Part shown: positions 25,292 to 34,346 of the stretch, in pieces
How positions within the stretch are numbered: the stretch's first letter is position 1
Layout: every line of letters starts with the position of its first letter
Source: Ruminococcus sp.
Lineage (GTDB): Bacteria; Bacillota; Clostridia; Oscillospirales; Acutalibacteraceae
Assembly (NCBI GenBank): GCA_023665555.1
Contig: JAMPDR010000024.1
Span: 1-34,390, forward strand
Reading direction: 5' to 3'
Length of the DNA: 34,390 bases
Position numbers and translations under genes: made by a program
The notes under the pieces: model-generated
The model's database searches: none
What the model was told of the DNA's origin: nothing
Seen by the model: only the letters and a program-made list of their open reading frames with translations

Positions 25292-25323
25292 ATTATTCCT
25301 TTCAAGTGAATTAAATGTTTTAG

Positions 25324-28062
25324 TTACAATTCTCTGATGTTTTCAACAATGCTGAACTTCATCATCTTTTTTATGTTGTAACGAAGATTGATGAATGTCA
25401 CTGTGTAAATCAGCAAACAAACGATAATCGGTAACGGCGTAAACACAGGAGTTTCAAGCGTCAGGTATTTCAAGAACAGGAAAACTGCAATGTATATTAC
25501 AAATCCTATCGCCGTGCTGATTCCGAGCGTTGTCATAACCTGCATGGTGAACGACCTTGTCAAATCCTTAAGCGATGCGCCGACGGCTCTCAGTGTGCCG
25601 ATTTTCTTTTTGCTCTCATGCACCTGCGCCGAAATTCCGTTGTTCACAAGCCCAATGCTAATGCATATAAGTAGCGCAATGATTGAAATAAACTCAATCG
25701 CATTGCTCAAAGTTATGCTGTCCGAGAGCCATTCACTTTCAAATTTAGAATGTAAAGTATATTCATTGAGGTCAATGATTGATTCAAGCGAAGATTGAAC
25801 CGAATCATCAATTTCAAATGTACATTCCTGTGAAAGGTCAGCTGTAATGCTCTCATAGTTTCCCTGATAAGGGAATTTTTCAATTCCTCTTGCAGACGTA
25901 ATAAAATACGTTTCGTGTGCTCCGCTCGAAATCACTGCGCCGATTTTTACTTGCTTGTCGGTTCTGGTGAGTTTGCCGTTTTGTTCAACAAGAACGCTGA
26001 GAGTTATTGTGTCGCCTGCATTGAACGGACTTTTTGCCGTTGCAATAATTTGGTTATATCTGGTTCTGTTTCGCTTGTAATCATCACTGCCTTTATCCAT
26101 GTTCCATGTGCTGTATGTATACAAGTAGTTGTCTTTATTAAAGCGAGCATAGAAACCAATTTCTTCGGGGGCATCAACGATTATTTCTTCACCGCTGTTT
26201 ATTTTGTCAATGTTGATTTTTCCGTCTGTAACCTTTTCATTCAGCTTTTCCAGTTCGCTTTCAGAATATGAACAAAGCTGACGGTTATATATATCCTGAG
26301 TGTATCCGGCTTTCTTTTTCAGTTTGAGATATTCTTCGGTATATTCGTTACTGAAAATTACATCAGCGTTATTCTGATCATTTTCTTCAACATGGTATGG
26401 ATTATCGAATATAGTCCGATAATCATATGTATCCATTTTTAAATAAAGCGGATAATCACCTTCAACAAGCATGTTCACGTTAATATTTCTTCCTTCAAGC
26501 TCAGCAGAAGCAACATAAGGAATTGACAAAATCTCTTGCCTCAGGCTTTCAGTGAACGGCGACTCATTATCTGCGTAATTAACAAACTCTATCCCATCAT
26601 AAGGGTTTGAAACAATGTAATCATGTTTGTAAATTTCCAAGTAATCATTACCAAGAAAAATCGACATGCTTAAGCCCGAAATCACAATTGTGATAACAAG
26701 GAAGATACACGTGCCGATTTGACGAGCCTTTGAAAAGCTGAGGCTTCTTTTTGCAAGCAGCCATGACGGGTTAAACTGCTTTTGAGAGCGAACGTGATTT
26801 TTTCTCATTTTTCTTGCAAGTTCAGTGTTTCTGATTGCCTGCATGGGGGAAATTTTTGTGATGTGAATGAGCGGAATCAGCGCCGCCAGCATAACGCAGA
26901 TGATACCGATAACCGCACCGATGAACAAAATCTTAACGTTCGGTGCAAAGATAAATCTATCGCCCATCAGATGTGCATAAATCCAAACACCGAGATACGA
27001 CACCAAAATACTTATCGGAGTGCATATCAAACAAAGCACAAATGCTTCTCTGCCGAAAATGTTGATAATCTGCCGCTTTGTTGTTCCAACGGCACGCAGC
27101 AAGCCGATTTGCTTTTTTCGTTCGTTGAGGTTAGTGCTGAACGCATTGACAATTCCGATACATGAGGTTACAGCCAGAACAATAACCAACGCTGTTGCCA
27201 CACTGACCTGAGAATTTACCGCAGTGCCTTCAAATGTTTCTTGATAATACTCATTTCTTGCCTTATATTGAACGATTTTGTTCCAGATTGTCATATCATA
27301 ATCAGGCTTTTCCTGATCGGTATATAAAACATCCAAGCGCTTACCGTAAAGTATTTCTCTTGCTTTAAAGTCGCTCAGCTTGTAAAAGGCAAGCACCATG
27401 TTCTTTCCGCCGAGTTCAACCTTTTCCTCACCGCTGACAACGGCACATGGATTGATCTCCATGTAATCTCCATCCTCATAGGAGTAGCCCATTTGACCCT
27501 TTTTATCTTGAAGAATACCAACGAGTGTATATGTTTTTTCGGTTGACTCATTCATGAACCTTTCGCCGTTTGCAGGCTTAGCCTGAAGCGTGATTTTTTC
27601 GCCGAGTTCGGTTTTCGTTCCAAGCCTTGCAAGCGCCCTTGCCTCAATTGCAATTTCGCCTGCTTTTTCGGGATATCTGCCTTCTGTTACGATTACGTGA
27701 TAAAGCTGTTTTGCCGTTTCATCCATGCTGCAAACAGCAAAACCTCTGCTTTCGCCTTTCTCTTTTGAATAGGCAAACGAAATAATGTTCATGTAACCCG
27801 GCATAGCGTCGATATAGCCTTTTTTAACTCCCGATTCAAAGTCGAAATCTTCGGGTGATATCATGACGTCTGTCTGTTCGCCGTAGGATTCATATTGAAG
27901 CTGCTCTCGTGATGTCCTCATGCATGACACGAAAAACACAGTGCCCGTGGAGAAAATCATTGCAAGAATTATGCTGATAATCAGCAATGTATACTGCCGC
28001 TTATGCATCTTTATATTACCGAAAGCAAGCTTACTGACGGTAAGTTTCTTTTTCTTTTTCAT
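25324..28062 (-). CDS. FtsX-like ABC permease 2
   Basis: 912 aa. One N-terminal TM helix, then an extracytoplasmic domain, a three-TM FtsX core with NLNERKKQIGLLRAVGTTKR, another TM near residue 450, a second large external domain, and a C-terminal FtsX core with ESKKKIGTLRAVGASLKDL. Two FtsX repeats and large outside domains are typical of Firmicutes peptide-sensing, lipoprotein or antibiotic-resistance ABC permeases (MacB/BceB-related). It resembles permease 1 over its whole length; the two probably form a heterodimer with the ATPase between them. ATG 28062 is used; AAAGG lies about 13 nt upstream, rather far. Confidence 0.9.
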   Translation of the reverse strand: MKKKKKLTVSKLAFGNIKMHKRQYTLLIISIILAMIFSTGTVFFVSCMRTSREQLQYESYGEQTDVMISPEDFDFESGVKKGYIDAMPGYMNIISFAYSKEKGESRGFAVCSMDETAKQLYHVIVTEGRYPEKAGEIAIEARALARLGTKTELGEKITLQAKPANGERFMNESTEKTYTLVGILQDKKGQMGYSYEDGDYMEINPCAVVSGEEKVELGGKNMVLAFYKLSDFKAREILYGKRLDVLYTDQEKPDYDMTIWNKIVQYKARNEYYQETFEGTAVNSQVSVATALVIVLAVTSCIGIVNAFSTNLNERKKQIGLLRAVGTTKRQIINIFGREAFVLCLICTPISILVSYLGVWIYAHLMGDRFIFAPNVKILFIGAVIGIICVMLAALIPLIHITKISPMQAIRNTELARKMRKNHVRSQKQFNPSWLLAKRSLSFSKARQIGTCIFLVITIVISGLSMSIFLGNDYLEIYKHDYIVSNPYDGIEFVNYADNESPFTESLRQEILSIPYVASAELEGRNINVNMLVEGDYPLYLKMDTYDYRTIFDNPYHVEENDQNNADVIFSNEYTEEYLKLKKKAGYTQDIYNRQLCSYSESELEKLNEKVTDGKINIDKINSGEEIIVDAPEEIGFYARFNKDNYLYTYSTWNMDKGSDDYKRNRTRYNQIIATAKSPFNAGDTITLSVLVEQNGKLTRTDKQVKIGAVISSGAHETYFITSARGIEKFPYQGNYESITADLSQECTFEIDDSVQSSLESIIDLNEYTLHSKFESEWLSDSITLSNAIEFISIIALLICISIGLVNNGISAQVHESKKKIGTLRAVGASLKDLTRSFTMQVMTTLGISTAIGFVIYIAVFLFLKYLTLETPVFTPLPIIVCLLIYTVTFINLRYNIKKMMKFSIVENIREL

Positions 28063-28096
28063 GTTGACACATACCTTTCATTTTAGGGGGATTATC

Positions 28097-28795
28097 TTAT
28101 TCTTCATCTTCCTCTGTGTTAGGCTTGGTGTCCATAACGATTTTGCCGTCCTCAATGGTGAGGATTCTGTCTGCCTGTTCTGCAACATGCAAGTCATGCG
28201 TAACAAGAATGAGAGTGATTCCGAATTCCTTGCTCACAAGTTTCAGCAGTGAAAGTACTTCTCTTCCGCTCTTACCGTCAAGGTTACCTGTCGGCTCATC
28301 GGCGAAAAGTATTGACGGTTTGTTGGCAAGTGCACGAGCGATTGCAATTCTTTGCTGCTGACCGCCCGAAAGTGCAGACGGAAGATGCTCCAATCTGTCG
28401 CCGATTCCAAGAATTGAAATGATTTTTTCAATATATTTATCATCAGGCTTTCTGCCGTCAAGCATAATCGGAAGAAGAATATTTTCATATCCTGTCAGTT
28501 CCTGAACGAGGTTATATGCCTGGAAAACAAAGCCGAAACGTCTGCGGCGAAGAATTGAAAGCTGATTGTCGTTATATTTAAACAAATCCTCTTCATTGTA
28601 AATTACATTGCCCGATGTTGGATTTTCAAGTGAACTGAGAACGTGCAAAAGTGTTGATTTTCCTGAGCCGCTCGGTCCTGTGATTGCACAGAATTCACCT
28701 TGTTTGAATCCGATTGAGATGTCATCAACTGCCTTGACAACATTTTCTCCGCTGAGATATTCTTTTGTGAGGTTTTTACATTCGATGATATTCAT
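28097..28795 (-). CDS. ABC transporter ATPase (MacB/LolD type)
   Basis: 232 aa, a complete ABC ATPase. Walker A GPSGSGKST (about residues 39-47), Q-loop FVFQAYNL, signature LSGGQQQRIAIARAL, Walker B ILFADEPTGNLD, H-loop THD. The ADEPTGNLD form and size place it with the LolD/MacB/BceA group that serves FtsX-like permeases. It lies between the two permease genes; start has AAGGAG 10 nt upstream. It drives the transporter by ATP hydrolysis on the cytoplasmic side. Confidence 0.95.
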   Translation of the reverse strand: MNIIECKNLTKEYLSGENVVKAVDDISIGFKQGEFCAITGPSGSGKSTLLHVLSSLENPTSGNVIYNEEDLFKYNDNQLSILRRRRFGFVFQAYNLVQELTGYENILLPIMLDGRKPDDKYIEKIISILGIGDRLEHLPSALSGGQQQRIAIARALANKPSILFADEPTGNLDGKSGREVLSLLKLVSKEFGITLILVTHDLHVAEQADRILTIEDGKIVMDTKPNTEEDEE

Positions 28796-28849
28796 GGTTT
28801 GGTTCTCCTTTTTGTGTTTTATTATAGTTTAATTTGTATTACCTTGTTT

Positions 28850-31585
28850 TTACAACTCCCTAATGTTATCAACCACGCTGTCTTTAGTCAGCTTTTTGAT
28901 TTTGAGCCTCAGGTTGAGGAAACATACTGCAAAAAGTATCACTGCGACAAGCAGACCCAGCCATGGGAGATATGAAAGTTCGGTGTATTTCCTGATGATG
29001 ATATGAGCCGCAGTATAAATAACCGCACCGCATATTGTGCCCGTGCCGAGCATTGAAAGAATTTGCAGACTGTAGCAGCGTGTCAGGTCACTTACCGATG
29101 CACCGACCGCACGCAGTGTTCCGATGGTTCGCTTGCTTTCTCTGATTTGTGCCGTGACTGAATTGTTGATGAGTGAGGCACAAATGCAGGTGAACAGCAA
29201 TATTGCACTCAAAAGCATTGTCATTGATGCTTTGTAGTCACGTTTTGCATATTCGTTATCTTCAAAGCGTGAGTCAATATAGCCGTCCGGTAAAATTCCC
29301 GAAAGTTCAGTTTTCATGAATTCGTCCATATCAGCTGTACATTCATCTTTAAGGTCAACCATAAGGCGGTCATAACCCGGCTGATAGCCGAATGCGGTTT
29401 TACCGGAAGTTGTTGTGTAAAATTCTATACCGGTTAAAAAGTTTGAAGATTGCAGGGTACTGTCTTTATTTATAACAGCGCCGATTTTCACTGTTTTGTC
29501 ATATCTTGTGATGTTGCCGTCACCGTTGTAAACGTTGGATTCGGTGTCACTGACTAATGTGCTAAGCGTTATTTCATCGCCTGCATGGAAACAGCTTTCT
29601 GCGGATGCACGAATATATTTTTCATAATATTCGCCTGCATATTTACCGCCCTTGGGGCTTTCGGATATGTCAACAAGGCATCGATCCAACGCTCCGTTCG
29701 ACAAGTTCCTGTGATAATATCCGATTTTTTCGGGAGCAAGAACTATAACTTCTTCACCGCTGTTTATTTTATCAATGTTGATTTTTCCGTCTATTACATT
29801 TTCTTCGAGTTCTGCAATTATCGCTGAATCAAGAACACGCATAGACGATGCAAAATATTCCTGAGAATATCCCACTTTATTTTTCAGTTCTGAATAGTAA
29901 CTTGAAATCTCTCTTTCCTCCGGCGGAATATATTCCGTGTTTTCCCATGTATAAGCATCGGCAAATCTGCCTTCCACCGTGTACATATCGGCGATTGTGA
30001 GATAATCGGGATATACTCCGTTAACGAGCATGTTTATTTTATACGTTTTTTCGCCATACACAGCGGCAACATCCTGATGCTCTGCAATTTCACGTCTTTG
30101 TCCTTCGCTGAATTTGTTGCTTTGATAATTCAGCAAAGCGTTTAGTCTTCCACCCTCATCCATGCTTATAGCTCTGTAGTCAAAGCCGAAGCCATATTTG
30201 TAATCTTTATTCGCCTGCACATAAGACATGCCGAGACATGAAATGACTATTGTTATAATAAGTAACACACATACCGTTACCTGTCTGAATCTTGAGAACA
30301 TCATGTTTCGCTTTGCCAGGAGTTTTGATGCATTGAATTGTTTTTGAGAATGGATGCGTTTGTTTTTCATTCTGCGCATAAGTTCAGTGTTTCTGATTGC
30401 CTGCATCGGTGAAATTTTTGAAATTCTGACCAGCGGAATCAATGCCGCAAGCATAACACAGATAACGCTCACCAACGTTGTTATAATCAGTACCGCAATG
30501 TTCGGAACAAAGATGAAGTATTCACCCATGAGGTAAGCAACCAGCTTTACCGCAAAATATGAAATCAAAATACTTATCGGGGCGCAGATAAGGCTGATGA
30601 TGAGCGCTTCTCTGCCGAAGATTCTGATTATCTGGCGCTTTGTTGTTCCCACTGCTCTGAGCAAACCAATCTGCTTTTTACGTTCGTTGAGGTTTGATGC
30701 AAAGGAATTGACAATCACAAAGCACGAGCCGACTGTGAGCATAACCGTAAGCATTACAACAACGCGTATATCTGAGGCAACATCTTCCGCAATTGTTCCG
30801 TGAAGTGTTCCGATTGCAAATGTCTGAATAGAATGTACTGCCATATCCATGTCATACACTGCAAAATCCCAATAATAACTTCTGCCGAGCTTGTTTTCTT
30901 TGAAATCACAAAATGAGATAAGTCTTTCTTTTCCGCCGAGTTCAACGGTTTCTTTTTCGCTGACAAAGGCAGTGGGCATGTTGAAAATAACGTCAGTGTC
31001 GTAATAAGAATATTCTATGTTGGTGTACTTGTCATAAAGAATACCAACTAGTGTGTAAGTCTTTTTTATGGTTTTCTCCATGTATTCACTGCCGTTTGCG
31101 GCATTGATTGAAAGTGTGATTTTCTCGCCGACTTCAGCCGATTTATCTATGCGGCTGAGCATTGTTTTTTCAATGGCAATCTCTCCCGCATCTTCGGGAT
31201 ATCTTCCTTCGATAACAGTCTGACAATAATATTCTTTTGCATTATCGTCAAGCCATGCAAGTGCTGTTGCTCTCGACTTATCAGCTGAATTATAAGAAAC
31301 GCTCGCCAACACATGACCGTAGCCGACTTTTGGTTCAATGATATTTTCATCAATGAGTTTGTTGATCTGTTCTTCTGTAACAAGTGTGCAGATTGCTTCT
31401 TGTTTACCGAGTTTTTTATGCTGAATTGCGGTGTTCGATGAGTTTATGCACGAGATGAAAAACACTGAACCGCTTGAGAAAATCATTGCGAGAATGATGC
31501 CGATAATAAGAACGGTATAACGTTTCTTGTGCGTTTTCAGATTCCCGACCGCGAGCCGATTTATTGACAATTTTTTAACTTTCAT
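28850..31585 (-). CDS. FtsX-like ABC permease 1
   Basis: 911 aa. Same layout as permease 2: N-terminal TM (IIGIILAMIFSSGSVFFISC), first FtsX core with NLNERKKQIGLLRAVGTTKR, central TM, second external domain, and C-terminal FtsX core with ESKRTIGTLRAVGASVSDL. Conserved blocks such as RISKISPMQAIRNTEL recur in both permeases, while the external domains diverge, as expected for an ancient tandem duplication whose outside parts specialised. First gene of the operon; GGAGG 8 nt before the ATG. Confidence 0.9.
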   Translation of the reverse strand: MKVKKLSINRLAVGNLKTHKKRYTVLIIGIILAMIFSSGSVFFISCINSSNTAIQHKKLGKQEAICTLVTEEQINKLIDENIIEPKVGYGHVLASVSYNSADKSRATALAWLDDNAKEYYCQTVIEGRYPEDAGEIAIEKTMLSRIDKSAEVGEKITLSINAANGSEYMEKTIKKTYTLVGILYDKYTNIEYSYYDTDVIFNMPTAFVSEKETVELGGKERLISFCDFKENKLGRSYYWDFAVYDMDMAVHSIQTFAIGTLHGTIAEDVASDIRVVVMLTVMLTVGSCFVIVNSFASNLNERKKQIGLLRAVGTTKRQIIRIFGREALIISLICAPISILISYFAVKLVAYLMGEYFIFVPNIAVLIITTLVSVICVMLAALIPLVRISKISPMQAIRNTELMRRMKNKRIHSQKQFNASKLLAKRNMMFSRFRQVTVCVLLIITIVISCLGMSYVQANKDYKYGFGFDYRAISMDEGGRLNALLNYQSNKFSEGQRREIAEHQDVAAVYGEKTYKINMLVNGVYPDYLTIADMYTVEGRFADAYTWENTEYIPPEEREISSYYSELKNKVGYSQEYFASSMRVLDSAIIAELEENVIDGKINIDKINSGEEVIVLAPEKIGYYHRNLSNGALDRCLVDISESPKGGKYAGEYYEKYIRASAESCFHAGDEITLSTLVSDTESNVYNGDGNITRYDKTVKIGAVINKDSTLQSSNFLTGIEFYTTTSGKTAFGYQPGYDRLMVDLKDECTADMDEFMKTELSGILPDGYIDSRFEDNEYAKRDYKASMTMLLSAILLFTCICASLINNSVTAQIRESKRTIGTLRAVGASVSDLTRCYSLQILSMLGTGTICGAVIYTAAHIIIRKYTELSYLPWLGLLVAVILFAVCFLNLRLKIKKLTKDSVVDNIREL

Positions 31586-31622
31586 TGTTCCGTCCTCCTT
31601 TTATTAAAGAGATATTCTTTTG

Positions 31623-31689
31623 TTTAGTAAGATCTGGTTAATACAGGGTGTGCAAGATGTGCACTCGGTATTAATTAGATCTTACTTAA
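31623..31689 (+). repeat. 67-nt long-hairpin element upstream of the ABC operon
   Basis: Two 32-nt arms (31623-31654, 31658-31689) with a 3-nt loop. Twenty-five positions are Watson-Crick; five of the other seven are G-U pairs if the plus strand is RNA, leaving two mismatches, but would be A-C clashes on minus. It may be a plus-strand RNA hairpin, a MITE-like relic or a double operator. The arms contain AGTAAGATCT/AGATCTTACT. Confidence 0.65.
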
Positions 31690-31693
31690 TATT

Positions 31694-31756
31694 ATACATT
31701 GTCAATCTTACGATTCGGTGACTTCTATCTTAAGATTTCGTAAGATAAGAAGATTT
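31694..31756 (-). promoter_or_regulatory. TAAGAT-box array and probable ABC operon promoter
   Basis: The minus strand holds a TATAAT (around 31,692-31,697) without a good -35, preceded upstream by several TAAGAT/ATCTTA half-sites, two of them (ATCTTACGAA, ATCTTAAGAT) exactly 10 bp apart. A poor -35 with phased repeats suggests control by an activator, such as an OmpR-type response regulator. No such regulator is in the window. Confidence 0.45.
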
Positions 31757-31778
31757 TTTGCTTGATATATAAACTGAC

Positions 31779-31803
31779 AGCCCGTACTTTGTCGGTACGG
31801 GCT
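31779..31803 (-). terminator. Hairpin after the Cys-variant hydrolase gene
   Basis: Perfect stem AGCCCGTAC / GTACGGGCT, 7-nt loop, 21 nt past the stop. The T-rich tract after it is loose, so termination may be partial. Confidence 0.55.
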
Positions 31804-31824
31804 GAATGTGTATGTATATTGTTT

Positions 31825-32931
31825 TTACCAGTGTGAAACACCGCATGCACATTGACGCTTGCTTGATGAACCGAAAATCTTCCAGAAGAATACTTGGAGT
31901 TTCCAGAAAAGTTTTGTGAAAGCATTTGTGCTGTGGCAGTTGCATGAGCAGCTGTCGTCAGGCTCTTCTGTCGGAGGAGTCGGAACAGTCGGTGTGGGTT
32001 CGTCATGATGAAGAGTCTGTGAAGAAAGCCATGAAATCATGCCCTCTGTGCTGACATCAATTCTGTTTCCGTTTCCGTCAACTGTCTTTTCACCAACATA
32101 ATCACTGCTTCCGCTTTGCATATCATAGCAAACATCGTGCCAGCAATTGTGATGAAGAAGTACACCTGCATCCGGTGCATCTTCATATGTTGTCAAACGA
32201 ATTTTTGATGAATTCGCAGTTTTCTTTTGGAGATTGCTCCATGATGAATTATTTGTTGTGTAAAGTGAAAAAGAATCTTTTTTGCAGACGTCAAGCCATA
32301 CTGCCATGTTTTTAAGTTTTGATGCTTCTGATGAAGAAATGCCGCTCGACGGAGCAATAAAAACTGCACCTGCATAAAGTTCCGGTGCGGCAGTCGCCTG
32401 ATTGATTGCACCTGTTCCGCCGTAGCACCAACCGATGAGATAAACTCTGTCGGTGTCAACGTTGGGATGCTTGGCAATGAAATCTTTAACTGCGGCGGTA
32501 AGTCCTGATGTGAGAAGTGAAGAGTTCCATGAAAGTGCAACATCTTCACGCGCTCTTGCAATCATTATGTATGCTCCGCCTGCATCCTTGAATCTTGCCT
32601 GATATTCTTTGCTTGACCATGTGCAAAAACTGTTTGCAGTGAGTTCTTGACCTTCGTATTTACTTTCAGAACCGCCGGGAAGGAAGATGACCAACGGATA
32701 TTTTTTGCCGTTGTCTTCGCCGACAGGTGAAAAATAGCTGTAATCGATTGCGTAGCCGCCCGCTTTCGGTCCTTTATCACGCGAAAACTGTGCTCTGAGA
32801 GCATCATGTCCTGCGTTGAGGCTTACACCGTCATTTGCGGCAAAAGACATCGGAACGCAAAACGAGAAAATCATCATCATGCAGATTGCGAGCGCAATGA
32901 TTTTTTTGCAACTTTTTAATGTTTTTTTCAT
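31825..32931 (-). CDS. Secreted alpha/beta hydrolase-like protein with Cys at the nucleophile site
   Basis: 368 aa. Signal peptide 1-31 (ending VPMSFA). Esterase/PHB-depolymerase-like alpha/beta hydrolase: oxyanion strand YPLVIFLPGG, nucleophile elbow LIGWCYGG with Cys169 where the neighbouring paralogue has Ser, and candidate His in HHNCWHDVCYD. Two additional Cys flank that His, absent from the paralogue. The codon is TGC, so it is neither a frameshift nor selenocysteine. The C-terminal tail is CSCNCHS, an aromatic hydrophobic stretch FWKLQVFFWKIFG, then CACGVSHW. Either a thiol hydrolase or a catalytically dead binder. Start has GGGAGG upstream. Confidence 0.8.
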   Translation of the reverse strand: MKKTLKSCKKIIALAICMMMIFSFCVPMSFAANDGVSLNAGHDALRAQFSRDKGPKAGGYAIDYSYFSPVGEDNGKKYPLVIFLPGGSESKYEGQELTANSFCTWSSKEYQARFKDAGGAYIMIARAREDVALSWNSSLLTSGLTAAVKDFIAKHPNVDTDRVYLIGWCYGGTGAINQATAAPELYAGAVFIAPSSGISSSEASKLKNMAVWLDVCKKDSFSLYTTNNSSWSNLQKKTANSSKIRLTTYEDAPDAGVLLHHNCWHDVCYDMQSGSSDYVGEKTVDGNGNRIDVSTEGMISWLSSQTLHHDEPTPTVPTPPTEEPDDSCSCNCHSTNAFTKLFWKLQVFFWKIFGSSSKRQCACGVSHW

Positions 32932-32962
32932 ACTTTTTATCCTCCCGGAATTTTATGGTTAT

Positions 32963-32991
32963 ATTATTGCATTTTAAACGACATATGTCAA
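32963..32991 (-). promoter_or_regulatory. Promoter of the Cys-variant hydrolase gene
   Basis: Minus TTGACA (32986-32991), 17 bp, AATAAT (32963-32968). The -35 overlaps the perfect palindrome GACATATGTC (32980-32989). The paralogue promoter upstream of 34,100 shares the TTGACA and AATAATAT pattern. Confidence 0.6.
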
Positions 32992-33008
32992 TGCTTTTGT
33001 AAATTTGT

Positions 33009-34100
33009 TTACCAATGTAATATTCCGCATTCGCAAGGACGTTCGTTTGATATTCCGAAAATTCTCCAGAAAAACACTTGAAGTTTCCAAAAAAGTCTTG
33101 TCACGCTGTTTGAACTGTGGCAAAGGCATGGACAACCGTCGGAGTTTGATGTGTTCGCTGAATTGGCTTTTTTCAGACTTTGCTCGGAAAGCCATGATAT
33201 CATGCCTGATTTGCTGACGTCTATTTTGTTTCCGTTGCCGTCAGATGTTGTTCTTCCTTTGTATCGGCTATCCGAACTGTGCATATCATAAAATGCGTCA
33301 AGCCATGTGTTGTGGTTATAGAGTACACCGCCGGTAGCAGGAGCATTATCGTAAACGGTTAATCTGATTTTTGAAAGGTCTGCTGTATTATTTTTCAGAT
33401 TCTTCCATGATGGTTCACTGTAAAGATTATACGAAGCGAATGAATCGTTTTTGCAAACGTCAAGCCAGACAGACATCTTTTTCAGTTTCTTTGCATCGGA
33501 ACTTGAAATTTCCGCAGGTGGAGCGAAGAAAACAGCCGCCGCATAGAAATTGGGATAACTGACAGCTTGATTGATTGCGCCGACTGCGCCGTAACTCCAG
33601 CCGAGGACGTAAATACGGTCGGTGTCAATGTTGCTTTTGTTTTTAATGAAATCATCAAGAGCTGCTTTGAGTGGAGATGTGAGCGCTGATGCATTCCATG
33701 AAAGAGTTACATCTTCACGTGCTCTTGCAATAAGTATGTATGCGCCGCCTGCGTTTGCGAAACGAGCCTGATATTCTTTGCTCGACCAGTTGCAGGCAAT
33801 GTTATCTGTCAGTTCTTCGCCCGGTCGATGGCTTTCACCCCAACCCGGTAGAAAAACAACCAGCGGATATTTTTGATTGTCGTTTTTATTTTTTACAGGT
33901 GAGTAATAGCTGTAGTCGATGGTATAGTTACCTTTTTTAGGACCTTTTCCGCTTGAAAACTGTGCTCTTAATGCGTCAACACCTGCGTTTATGCTCACAC
34001 CGCTGTTTGCGGCAAAGGTTGCGGGAGCATAAAGAGAAAAAATCATTACTATGCAAATTACAATTGCAATGGCTTTTTTTGAATTTGATTGATGCTCCAT
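33009..34100 (-). CDS. Secreted alpha/beta hydrolase (esterase-like) with conserved Cys-rich tail
   Basis: 363 aa from ATG 34100, preceded by GGAGG; an in-frame ATG at 34127 would put nine extra residues before the signal peptide and has no ribosome site. Signal peptide ends APATFA (about residue 31). Alpha/beta hydrolase: YPLVVFLPGW oxyanion strand, nucleophile elbow GWSYG with Ser169, candidate His in NHNTWLDAFYD. The tail CPCLCHS, LFWKLQVFFWRIFG, CECGILHW is nearly identical to that of the paralogue. Probably a secreted or surface esterase on a plant or host polymer; substrate not predictable. It lies upstream of the paralogue in the same direction, each with its own promoter. Confidence 0.82.
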   Translation of the reverse strand: MEHQSNSKKAIAIVICIVMIFSLYAPATFAANSGVSINAGVDALRAQFSSGKGPKKGNYTIDYSYYSPVKNKNDNQKYPLVVFLPGWGESHRPGEELTDNIACNWSSKEYQARFANAGGAYILIARAREDVTLSWNASALTSPLKAALDDFIKNKSNIDTDRIYVLGWSYGAVGAINQAVSYPNFYAAAVFFAPPAEISSSDAKKLKKMSVWLDVCKNDSFASYNLYSEPSWKNLKNNTADLSKIRLTVYDNAPATGGVLYNHNTWLDAFYDMHSSDSRYKGRTTSDGNGNKIDVSKSGMISWLSEQSLKKANSANTSNSDGCPCLCHSSNSVTRLFWKLQVFFWRIFGISNERPCECGILHW

Positions 34101-34289
34101 CCATGTTTCAACCTCCGTTCTTTCCATACATATAATTAATATTATTACATTTCAAATGTCTGTGTCAATATTTTTATAAAATGTTTATTATATTTAATGC
34201 CGATGTTTGAAATATCTTTCTTGAAAACAGGCTGTGAAAATGGCCGCTTTGAAAAAATAAAAAAATGTCAGATTTTTTTAAAAAAAGGG

Positions 34290-34318
34290 TTGACAATAAT
34301 AAAAACATGTGATATATT
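34290..34318 (+). promoter_or_regulatory. tRNA promoter
   Basis: TTGACA (34290-34295), 17 bp, TATATT (34313-34318), 28 nt before the tRNA 5' end: a strong stable-RNA-type promoter. Confidence 0.85.
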
Positions 34319-34346
34319 ATTCAAGCGTTGAAAACGGCGTGTATGT

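Noticed and set aside
32425-32427. Selenocysteine or frameshift at the GWCYG position
   Set aside because: The codon is TGC and the frame is intact on both sides.
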